A DNA stretch of 15,265 nucleotides, taken from assembly GCA_023415335.1 (NCBI GenBank), contig JAEZLD010000033.1, positions 1 through 15,265 on the forward strand, in the 5' to 3' direction. The position numbers were made by a program, and so were the translations under genes. Below are positions 7,340 to 12,983 of the stretch, piece by piece; position 1 is the first letter of the stretch, and each line of letters begins with the position of its first letter. The notes beneath the pieces are model-generated. The model did no database searches. It was not told where the DNA came from and worked only from the letters and a program-made list of their open reading frames with translations. Source of the stretch: Bacillota bacterium (lineage in GTDB: Bacteria > Bacillota > Clostridia > Clostridiales > Caloramatoraceae).

Positions 7340-8068
7340 CTATTTTCCGAAGCTCTCAAGATACTTATCCGCAGAACGGGACATCTCCCTGGAAAAATCA
7401 GAGTTATATTTTCTTTTACAGAAGGCATCAATCCATTCCTGGTATCCTCTCTCCCCTGCATTCTTCCCTAGCATGGCTTTAAGCTCGTCCTCATCCATAT
7501 GCCTGTAGACATTGGTATGTACTATATGCTCCATACTGCAGCGCTGGGGCTTTGTGCGGCCTTTCTGCTGCTCCGTAGGCCAGCCTATAACCAGCATGGC
7601 TGCAGGAACGACATATTCCGGAAGGCTGAGAAGCTCCCTGTGAGTCTCGCACCTTTCCAGTATGTCCCCTATGTAGCAGCTGCCAAGTCCAAGGCTCTCC
7701 GCAGCCACAACAGCGTTCTGTGCAGCGATAAGTGCATCAGCTGCAGCTAAAAGCAGGTCGCCAGTGCCTGGTGTGCGTGGGCTGCAGAGGGCATGGCTGA
7801 AAGCATCATACCACTTCTGGCAGTCTGCGCAGAATATGAGCACAACAGGTGCAGAGGCAATAAAGGGCTGATGGTCGCAGGTATCTGCCAGGGTGTCCTT
7901 CAAATGCTGGTCGGTTATATCAAGAATAGTATAAAGCTGCTGGTTACCCGCGGTAGGTGCCTGGGCAGCAGCTTCCAGTATAAGCTGCTTCATCTCCTCA
8001 GGTACAGGCTCATCAGTATAGGCTCTCACTGATTTTCTGCTGAAAAGCTCCTTTATTGTATTGTTCAT
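7340..8068 (-). CDS. Nitroreductase-family FMN oxidoreductase
   Basis: A 242-residue flavoprotein of the nitroreductase superfamily, which uses NAD(P)H to reduce nitro compounds, quinones or flavins; the natural substrate is unknown. Visible signatures are the N-terminal FMN phosphate-binding RKSVRAY (11-17), AAQAPTAGNQQ (34-44), and GLGSCYIGDI (127-136), followed by PAAMLVIGWP (155-164). The C-terminal tail with YQEWIDAFCKRKY resembles NfsA/FRP-type members more than minimal nitroreductases. Cysteines are frequent (C64, C80, C83, C95, C131, C140, C177), but no CxxC iron-sulfur cluster pattern like that of ferredoxin-fused members is present. GGTGG lies six bases before the ATG. A weak possible promoter (TTGCAA, 17 bases, TTATAT) is upstream, or it is read from the promoter at 8475-8503. 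Confidence 0.9.
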   Translation of the reverse strand: MNNTIKELFSRKSVRAYTDEPVPEEMKQLILEAAAQAPTAGNQQLYTILDITDQHLKDTLADTCDHQPFIASAPVVLIFCADCQKWYDAFSHALCSPRTPGTGDLLLAAADALIAAQNAVVAAESLGLGSCYIGDILERCETHRELLSLPEYVVPAAMLVIGWPTEQQKGRTKPQRCSMEHIVHTNVYRHMDEDELKAMLGKNAGERGYQEWIDAFCKRKYNSDFSREMSRSADKYLESFGK

Positions 8069-8136
8069 GGTATACCACCTTTCAAGATATAATTTTATTT
8101 ACTTACCCCTTGCAAGCATAGTAACGCCGCTTGGCA

Positions 8137-8436
8137 TTAATATTCAATCCAGACAACTTCTCCATTCTTATTCTGATATTTACGGGATGGGGGTCCCCAT
8201 GGGAAAAGCCATGAATATATTCCATCACCAGCATGGGGCTGGTAGAAAGGCTTTCTATAACCTGAGGGCAGGATACTCCCTTCTCGCTGCTGTTGTTCTT
8301 ACACACGCTCCACAGGCATAGGGGTAACCTCCATGTGCAGCTTCTCAGTGGTAATGCCATGGCCCACAACCTCATGCTTTTTAAAAACACTTATTATTTC
8401 TAATGCCCTTTTGTGTTCATCATATTTATTACCCAT
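8137..8436 (-). pseudogene. Remnant of a UbiB/AarF (ABC1) family kinase gene
   Basis: About 300 bases retain recognisable islands of a UbiB/AarF atypical kinase, normally over 500 residues. From ATG 8436 (GAGGGTG upstream) 45 codons run to a TAA at 8299-8301, giving KRALEIISVFKKHEVVGHGI, then TTEKL joined directly to MEVTPMPVERV; in the family these segments are separated by the 'LGPTFVKLGQ' region, so an internal deletion is implied. In another frame, VSCPQVIESLSTS then LVMEYIHG runs straight into FSHGDPHPVNIRI; the family motif is HADPHPGN, and the intervening residues are missing. A further shift gives KNGEVVWIEY and then stop (8137-8139), where the family continues into the DFG motif. No functional protein is possible. 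The promoter and ribosome binding site upstream remain intact. Family assignment rests on motif recognition, not alignment. Confidence 0.75.
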
Positions 8437-8474
8437 AAGCTCACACCCTCAGCCTATATTTTAACAGTAACTTT

Positions 8475-8503
8475 ATTATACTTCTTTGGGTATTTTATGA
8501 CAA
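8475..8503 (-). promoter_or_regulatory. Near-consensus sigma-A promoter upstream of the UbiB remnant
   Basis: TTGTCA (-35, 8498-8503) and a perfect TATAAT (-10, 8475-8480) are separated by 17 bases. It would transcribe the dead UbiB remnant and could continue into the nitroreductase and LysR genes, since no terminator is seen between them. Confidence 0.75.
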
Positions 8504-8576
8504 CAAAATGAATGGTACGACTCTCAAATACTTCAGGTTCAAAATACCTAGCAAAGCTTTTAGAAAATTTAAGCTT

Positions 8577-8606
8577 AAAAAAACTGGCTGGCATAAGCCA
8601 ACCAGT
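8577..8606 (-). terminator. Intrinsic terminator of the sugar ABC importer operon
   Basis: A 10-bp stem (ACTGGTTGGC with GCCAGCCAGT, one wobble pair, four-base loop) is followed on the minus strand by seven T residues. It lies about 70 bases past the last permease stop codon; a smaller GGGGA/TCCCC hairpin at 8625-8637 precedes it. Confidence 0.9.
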
Positions 8607-8675
8607 TATAGTTCATATAAGCTCGGGGAATGTCCCCTGCTCAACATACATTTATTCTGTTTATTATAGCGTCCA

Positions 8676-9509
8676 TCATCCCTTAACTGCGCCTGCAGCT
8701 ACGCCCTTAACAATATACTTCTGGCACAGAAGGTAGAATATTACAACTGGAATTATGGCAAGAACAAGCACTGCCATCATGGCACCCATATCTACGGAGC
8801 CATATCCTCCCTTCAGATACTGCACAGCCATAGGAATGGTTTTGTATTTTGTATCCAGTACCAATGATGGGAGCAGGTAGTCGTTCCATATCCACATTAC
8901 ATTTAATATACCAACGGTAATTATTATTGGCTTTAAAAGGTGTATTACAATTGAGAAGAAGGTTCTTATAGGTCCACATCCGTCTATCATAGCCTGTTCT
9001 TCAACCTCAAGAGGTATGCTTTTTACAAAGCCTGTAAACATGAAGGTTGAAAGTCCCGATCCAAATCCAAGATATATCAGGAGTATGCCCATGGGAGTTC
9101 CAAGATGAAGCATGTTGGATATTTTGCTCATAGGGAACATGACCATCTGGAAAGGCACAACCATTGAAAATACAAGCAAATAGTATAATACCTTGGTAAA
9201 CCTGCTATTAATTCTTACAATGTACCATGCTGTCATGGAGGTTGCAAGAAGTATCAGTATTGTGGAGCCCACGGTAATAAACAAAGAATAACCGAAGGAG
9301 TTAAAGAAGCCTGTTTTATCAATTCCGTTTATATAGTTGGACCAGCCTGCAAAGGTTCCTTTATTAATGCTTGGCAATGCAAATGGCTGGGTATTTATAA
9401 ACAACTTTCCCTTAAAGGAGTTTATTGCAAGAATTACTATTGGAGCAATAAACGCTACTGCCAGTAAAAGCAGAACGATAAATACTATAGGATGTCTTTT
9501 CTTTTCCAT
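8676..9509 (-). CDS. Carbohydrate ABC transporter permease, MalG type (CUT1 family)
   Basis: One of the two membrane subunits of a binding-protein-dependent sugar importer. The 277 residues begin with a short basic N-terminus (MEKKRHP) and a first helix, and about six helices can be seen. The EAA loop that docks the ATPase is EEQAMIDGCGPIRTFFSIVI, followed by HLLKP. The substrate is not readable from the permease; CUT1 members usually carry oligosaccharides or polyol-type substrates. The ATG at 9509 lies two bases after the stop codon of the partner permease, with GGAGGTGG inside that gene's end, so translation is coupled. Last gene of the operon. No ATPase gene accompanies it, so it probably uses a shared MsmK/MsiK-type ATPase encoded elsewhere. 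Confidence 0.92.
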   Translation of the reverse strand: MEKKRHPIVFIVLLLLAVAFIAPIVILAINSFKGKLFINTQPFALPSINKGTFAGWSNYINGIDKTGFFNSFGYSLFITVGSTILILLATSMTAWYIVRINSRFTKVLYYLLVFSMVVPFQMVMFPMSKISNMLHLGTPMGILLIYLGFGSGLSTFMFTGFVKSIPLEVEEQAMIDGCGPIRTFFSIVIHLLKPIIITVGILNVMWIWNDYLLPSLVLDTKYKTIPMAVQYLKGGYGSVDMGAMMAVLVLAIIPVVIFYLLCQKYIVKGVAAGAVKG

Positions 9510-9511
9510 TA

Positions 9512-10354
9512 TTACTCCACCTCCTTACTTCTTGATAGATACATGGAAAGCATGGAAATTGCTCCGACTAATATAAAGAATATAACAGCCTTTGCCTGAC
9601 CAACGCCTTCCCATCCTGTACGGCTGTAGAAGGTATTGTATATATCCAAGGCAACCATTGCAGTTCTTTTGCCAGGAGCACCGGCAGTCAGGGCATAGTT
9701 CTGGTCAAACAGCTTGAAGGAGTTTGTTATAGTAAGGAACAGGCAAATGGTTATAGACGGCATCACCATTGGAATAGTTATGCTCTTCAGTCTCTGCCAC
9801 CAGTTAGCTCCGTCAATTTTAGCCGCTTCCATCATTTCATCTGGAATGCTCTGTATTCCAGCAATATATATAATCATCATATATCCTATGAGCTGCCAGT
9901 TCATAAGAACAATCAAGCCCCAGAATCCATATTTAGCATCAAAGGTAAGTGTCACATTGAAGTATGACAGTATACCGTTCAGGATCATCTGCCACAGCCA
10001 TCCTAATACTATGCCTCCAATAAGGTTGGGCATGAAAAATATTGTTCTGAAAATATTCGTTCCTTTTATTTTCTTTGTAAGCATCATAGCTAATATAAAC
10101 GCAAACAAATTTATCGTTATTACTGCAACCACAGCAAACTTAGTTGTAAAGAGCATTGCATCCAAAAACTCACTATTAACAGTAAATGCTTTTACATAGT
10201 TAGAAAAACCAATCCATTTAGCATCTGACACTGTGGTAAACTCACAGAAGGACAGGTATATTCCTACAACAAATGGAATCACAAATGCAATTAGGAATGC
10301 TGCCAGCGTTGGAAAAACAAACAGCATAAAGTATTTTCTTAATGATTTCTGCAT
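9512..10354 (-). CDS. Carbohydrate ABC transporter permease, MalF type (CUT1 family)
   Basis: The partner membrane subunit of the same sugar importer, 280 residues with about six predicted helices. It starts MQKSLRKYFMLFVFPTLAAF and has the EAA loop MMEAAKIDGANWWQRLKSIT followed by IPMVMPSI. It lacks the long periplasmic loop of E. coli MalF, as is normal for Gram-positive relatives. The frame is open to a GTG three codons upstream (10363), but the ATG at 10354 has GAGG eight bases before it and is preferred; the difference is small. A strong 19-bp hairpin separates it from the binding-protein gene, so the permeases are probably expressed less than the binding protein. Confidence 0.92.
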   Translation of the reverse strand: MQKSLRKYFMLFVFPTLAAFLIAFVIPFVVGIYLSFCEFTTVSDAKWIGFSNYVKAFTVNSEFLDAMLFTTKFAVVAVITINLFAFILAMMLTKKIKGTNIFRTIFFMPNLIGGIVLGWLWQMILNGILSYFNVTLTFDAKYGFWGLIVLMNWQLIGYMMIIYIAGIQSIPDEMMEAAKIDGANWWQRLKSITIPMVMPSITICLFLTITNSFKLFDQNYALTAGAPGKRTAMVALDIYNTFYSRTGWEGVGQAKAVIFFILVGAISMLSMYLSRSKEVE

Positions 10355-10380
10355 AATAGCCACCTCTCTTTCCTTATATT

Positions 10381-10422
10381 CAACAAGCTGTCCAGCACAG
10401 CAATGTGCTGGACAGCTTGTTG
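10381..10422 (-). other. Long intercistronic hairpin between binding protein and permease genes
   Basis: CAACAAGCTGTCCAGCACA and its exact complement form a perfect 19-bp stem with a four-base loop (10400-10403). On the minus strand it is followed by AATATAAGG, not a T run, so it is not a standard terminator. It sits 22 bases after the binding-protein stop codon and 26 bases before the permease ATG. By analogy with malE-malF type arrangements it likely blocks 3' exonucleases or causes partial termination, favouring high binding-protein levels. The function is inferred. Confidence 0.75.
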
Positions 10423-10444
10423 TAAGAAATAATTAATTTTTTTA

Positions 10445-11809
10445 TTATTTTGTAGCTTTGTACTCTGATGCCCAGGCATCAACTACAGTCTTTTTAACCT
10501 GATCCCAGGTTTTCTGTCCCTGTGCATACTCAAGAAGAACATCTCCAAAGTAGTTCTTGAATGCGTCTGATGGGAATGCGTTGAAGGTCCACTGTATTGA
10601 GGTAATTCCATCCTTGTTCATCCATTTCATAACCTCCTGGGAAAGTGGATCCTCCGGAAGTTCATCAGATGTAAAGGTGTTGAATGGTGCAATAAAGTCC
10701 ATTTGCTTTAATGCAATCTGCTTTCCAGTATCACTTGAGAAAAGCCATACCAGGAAGTCAAGGGCTGCCTTCTGCTTTTCCTCTGAAAGCTTGCTGTTTA
10801 TTGCAAAGTTGTTCTCTGTTCCTACACAAAGACCCTGTGACTCTTCACCTTCAATACCAGTATATATTGGAAGGAACTTTATGTCGGCAGCATTAACTGT
10901 GTTGCCTTGAACTTCAAGAATCTGGGACGCTGCCCAATTGCCATTCTGAACCATAGCACTCTGTCCTAAAGCAAATTCAGACATGGAGGTTTCAACTGTT
11001 ACGTTGCTAAGCATGGATGGCTTAGATACGGAGTTGTTAATGTAAAGGTCAAAAATGTTCTTAAAGTTATCTGCATATGAAAAATCTACTGTTGGGGAGT
11101 TCAGTCCCTTAATAATCGTGCTGTCATAGCTTTTATCCTTTAGGAATTCATAGTAGAAAGGCACGTTTGCAAGGTGAGACTGCCATCTCCACTGCTCTCC
11201 AGATGCAAGTGAGGTTGAGGAGAATACTCCCTGAATTCCAAGCTCATCAAGGCAGTTGTTAGTCATATCTTCCACTATAGCCTTAAGCGCTTCAAAATTC
11301 TTAATCTCATCCATTGAGTTATAAGGTGTAGTCTTTTTTGAGGATGCAAAGTACTTATTCATTATGGCATCGTTATATATGATGCCATAGCCCTCAACTG
11401 TGTATGGGATTGCAAGTACTTTGTCATCAGATGTAAGAGCCATGCTCTTGTCTGAAAGTATATTGTATAATTCAGTGTCCTTAAGATCTGCGCAGTAATC
11501 CTTCCAGCTCTCAAGACCTACCGGTCCATTTACAACAAATATTGCAGGGGCATCTTCCTTTGCCATCTCTGACTTCAAGGTAGTTTCATATGTGCCTGAA
11601 GCTGCAGTTACAACCTTTAGGTCTACTCCTTTTTCCTCTTTGTAAGCCTTCGCAACGTCATTCCACGCACTTTCTATTTCAGGCTTAAAGTTAAGAAGAT
11701 ATACTGATGATGTTGCTGTTGTACCATTACCAGAGTTGTTTCTTCCACATCCTACAAATAATGCTGAACACATTGCTGCTATAAGTATAATAGACAGTAC
11801 CTTTTTCAT
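10445..11809 (-). CDS. Extracellular solute-binding lipoprotein of a sugar ABC importer (family 1)
   Basis: The membrane-anchored substrate receptor of the importer, 454 residues. The N-terminal signal has MKK, a hydrophobic stretch and the lipobox FVGC with Cys21 as the lipid-modified residue; a Ser/Gly/Asn/Thr-rich linker (22-34) follows. The mature part has the family 1 look: NFKPEIESAWNDVAKAYKEE near the start, then TAASGTYETTLKSEMAKED, an AIPYTVEGYGIIYNDAIM segment, and near the end ALDFLVWLFSSDTGKQIAL. The ligand is probably an oligosaccharide, but its identity cannot be read. It is the first gene of the operon. The ATG has GGAG ten bases upstream; the promoter at 11901-11929 leaves a leader of about 85 bases that carries repeated TTCGAA/CGAAAATT words and may be the control site. 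Confidence 0.93.
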   Translation of the reverse strand: MKKVLSIILIAAMCSALFVGCGRNNSGNGTTATSSVYLLNFKPEIESAWNDVAKAYKEEKGVDLKVVTAASGTYETTLKSEMAKEDAPAIFVVNGPVGLESWKDYCADLKDTELYNILSDKSMALTSDDKVLAIPYTVEGYGIIYNDAIMNKYFASSKKTTPYNSMDEIKNFEALKAIVEDMTNNCLDELGIQGVFSSTSLASGEQWRWQSHLANVPFYYEFLKDKSYDSTIIKGLNSPTVDFSYADNFKNIFDLYINNSVSKPSMLSNVTVETSMSEFALGQSAMVQNGNWAASQILEVQGNTVNAADIKFLPIYTGIEGEESQGLCVGTENNFAINSKLSEEKQKAALDFLVWLFSSDTGKQIALKQMDFIAPFNTFTSDELPEDPLSQEVMKWMNKDGITSIQWTFNAFPSDAFKNYFGDVLLEYAQGQKTWDQVKKTVVDAWASEYKATK

Positions 11810-11847
11810 TACCTTCTCTCTCCTTAATTCTTTATTAATTTAAACCA

Positions 11848-11888
11848 TTCGAAAGCGAACAGGTTAAATTCGAAAATTATCGAAAATT
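11848..11888. promoter_or_regulatory. Candidate operator cluster in the binding-protein leader
   Basis: Just downstream of the predicted transcription start are TTCGAA at 11848-11853 and again at 11869-11874, and the imperfect palindrome CGAAAATTATCG (11871-11882; 10 of 12 bases symmetric), followed directly by a second CGAAAATT (11881-11888). LacI-family operators often centre on such CG-flanked AT-rich palindromes. A partial GAAAGCG (11851-11857) resembles one half of a cre site, but the other half does not match. No regulator gene is adjacent. Confidence 0.4.
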
Positions 11889-11900
11889 GTTTCCTGAAAT

Positions 11901-11929
11901 ATAGTAACATTTATCACTAAGCTTGTCAA
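11901..11929 (-). promoter_or_regulatory. Sigma-A promoter of the sugar ABC importer operon
   Basis: A perfect TTGACA (-35, 11924-11929) and TACTAT (-10, 11901-11906) are separated by 17 bases. Transcription would start near 11894, in front of the operator-like repeats. Confidence 0.75.
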
Positions 11930-12038
11930 TCAATTATAAGTCATTACATCTGTTATATTTTGGGCAAATTTTTTTTTATTATACTGAATTTGTAGAATAC
12001 ACTAAAATAGTATAGGTAACCCTTTTATAGCATTGTGC

Positions 12039-12072
12039 AAAAAAATAAGGTGCCCTGACAGCACCTTATTTT
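12039..12072 (-). terminator. Intrinsic terminator of the cupin gene
   Basis: A 12-bp perfect stem (AAAATAAGGTGC with GCACCTTATTTT, seven-base loop) continues on the minus strand into a run of seven T residues. It lies 20 bases past the cupin stop codon. The A-rich arm opposite the T run makes it potentially active in both directions. Confidence 0.88.
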
Positions 12073-12092
12073 AAACAGCTATTGTTTAATTT

Positions 12093-12422
12093 TTAGAATG
12101 TAACCACCAGAAGCATCTTAAACTGCTCTTTGCCGTAAACTGCATGTGGATGTTTTGCAGGCATTACAATAGACTGGCCTTCTGTAAGCTCATATTTAAC
12201 ACCCTCTATAGTTATCTCCCCTACTCCATCAAGGCATGTAACCAAAGCATCTCCACCAGACTCATGAGTACTTATCTCCTCTCCCTTGTCAAAGGAAAAG
12301 ATAGTTATGCTAACAGCACTGTTTTGTATTAGGGTTTTACTTACAACCTGGCCCTGCTGGTAGTTAACAAGGTCCTTCAGGTATAGAACCTCTGACTTAT
12401 CAATATTCTTCATAATATCCAT
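12093..12422 (-). CDS. Small single-domain cupin protein
   Basis: A 109-residue protein consisting of one cupin beta-barrel. The first cupin motif is G47-EEISTHESGGD-ALVTCLDGVGE; the usual HxH is HES, so only His53 of the pair remains. The second motif is EGQSIVMPAKHPHAVYG, with Pro88, His91 and His93 available. Small stand-alone cupins of this kind often bind a metal, but the reaction and ligand are unknown. The frame opens at an ATG at 12440; the ATG at 12422 is chosen because AGGAGG lies seven bases upstream. A GATAAT (12452-12457) could be a -10 box, with no good -35 at standard spacing. It is transcribed alone, ending at the terminator at 12039-12072. Confidence 0.85.
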   Translation of the reverse strand: MDIMKNIDKSEVLYLKDLVNYQQGQVVSKTLIQNSAVSITIFSFDKGEEISTHESGGDALVTCLDGVGEITIEGVKYELTEGQSIVMPAKHPHAVYGKEQFKMLLVVTF

Positions 12423-12537
12423 ATGTATACCTCCTAGCATAATTAATCCTAATTATCATTCTCCCCGAAAATTCTAAAAAGTCAATACATATATTGGCAC
12501 GACATGAGATTTGTCCCTATTATTATGCAATATATGT

Positions 12538-12546
12538 TGATATAAT
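12538..12546 (+). promoter_or_regulatory. Extended -10 promoter of the Ig-like protein gene
   Basis: TGATATAAT at 12538-12546 (TATAAT at 12541-12546 preceded by TGn) is a good extended -10 element; no clear -35 is present, as expected for that promoter type. It lies 43 bases before the ATG at 12590 and is divergent from the cupin gene. Confidence 0.5.
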
Positions 12547-12589
12547 AGATGTATTGATTATATCCTTCAGGCATCGGGGGTGTTTACTT

Positions 12590-12904
12590 ATGCATGATCC
12601 GGTCAAGCGCATATGCATTATTGCCACTTCAGCTGTAATCATAGCTACAGGTATAATAGTGATTGCTGCAAAGCCACGGATAGAAATAAAGGGGCCAAAG
12701 GTTGTAAATATGATGGTAAATGAGAAATATGAGGATACTGGTGCATGTGTTTATATTTATAACATGGATATTACAAACCTTCTTACCACAATATGCTATG
12801 TAGATACTTCAAAGGAAGGAACCTATAAGGTTGAATATAGCTTAATGTTCAGAGGGAAACGCATCTGTGCTACCAGAACAGTGCATGTGTTAGCTCCCCA
12901 CTGA
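12590..12904 (+). CDS. Small membrane-anchored Ig-like (DUF5011-type) protein
   Basis: A 104-residue protein. Residues 8-27 (CIIATSAVIIATGIIVIAAK region) form one membrane helix without a lipobox or clear cleavage site, so it is probably anchored with the rest outside. Residues 30-101 match the pattern of a single bacterial Ig-like DUF5011 domain: IEIKGPKVVNMMVNEKYEDT, GACVYIYNMDIT, then VDTSKEGTYKVEYS, ending TRTVHV. Such domains normally occur as repeats in large surface proteins; here it stands alone. Four cysteines (C9, C53, C69, C93) are notable, and C53, C69 and C93 fall in the outer domain. The frame extends upstream, but ATG 12590 has GGGGGTG seven bases before it and lies after the promoter. 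It is the only plus-strand gene here, with its own terminator; its role is unknown. Confidence 0.75.
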   Translation: MHDPVKRICIIATSAVIIATGIIVIAAKPRIEIKGPKVVNMMVNEKYEDTGACVYIYNMDITNLLTTICYVDTSKEGTYKVEYSLMFRGKRICATRTVHVLAPH

Positions 12905-12930
12905 TTCTCCTTGTATTATGATGTATGGCA

Positions 12931-12977
12931 AATGGCTGCACCAAGTTGGGGCAGCCATTGCTTGTTTTATATATTTT
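12931..12977 (+). terminator. Terminator of the Ig-like protein gene
   Basis: AATGGCTGC and GCAGCCATT form a 9-bp stem around an 11-base loop that can pair further (CCAA/TTGG), followed on the plus strand by CTTGTTTTATATATTTTT. It lies in the convergent gap with the ABC-2 permease gene. On the minus strand no T run follows, so it is mainly a plus-strand signal. Confidence 0.65.
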
Positions 12978-12983
12978 TATAAA

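Noticed and set aside
8081..8116. Separate promoter for the nitroreductase (TTGCAA, 17 bases, TTATAT)
   Set aside because: The -10 matches poorly and lies so near the ribosome binding site that the leader would be almost absent; kept only as a possibility in the gene entry.
8103..8390. Open frame of 95 codons taken as a small hypothetical gene
   Set aside because: It has no suitable ribosome binding site at its first ATG; its N-terminal part is out of frame with the UbiB-like segment that starts at 8436, and only its middle matches the family, so it is part of the pseudogene.
9714..10199. Plus-strand open frame of 161 codons within the MalF-type gene
   Set aside because: It is the complement of a membrane protein gene, which commonly yields long hydrophobic antisense frames; no ribosome binding site or homology is seen.
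11847..11865. Catabolite-response (cre) element in the sugar operon leader
   Set aside because: Only the left half (GAAAGCG) fits; the right half AACAGG lacks the expected TTTCA symmetry.
12452..12485. Cupin promoter from TTGACT and GATAAT
   Set aside because: The two boxes are 22 bases apart, too far for a standard sigma-A promoter.
12494..12589. Longer N-terminus for the Ig-like protein
   Set aside because: The upstream ATG has no ribosome binding site and precedes the promoter -10 box; the extra residues do not look like a signal sequence.
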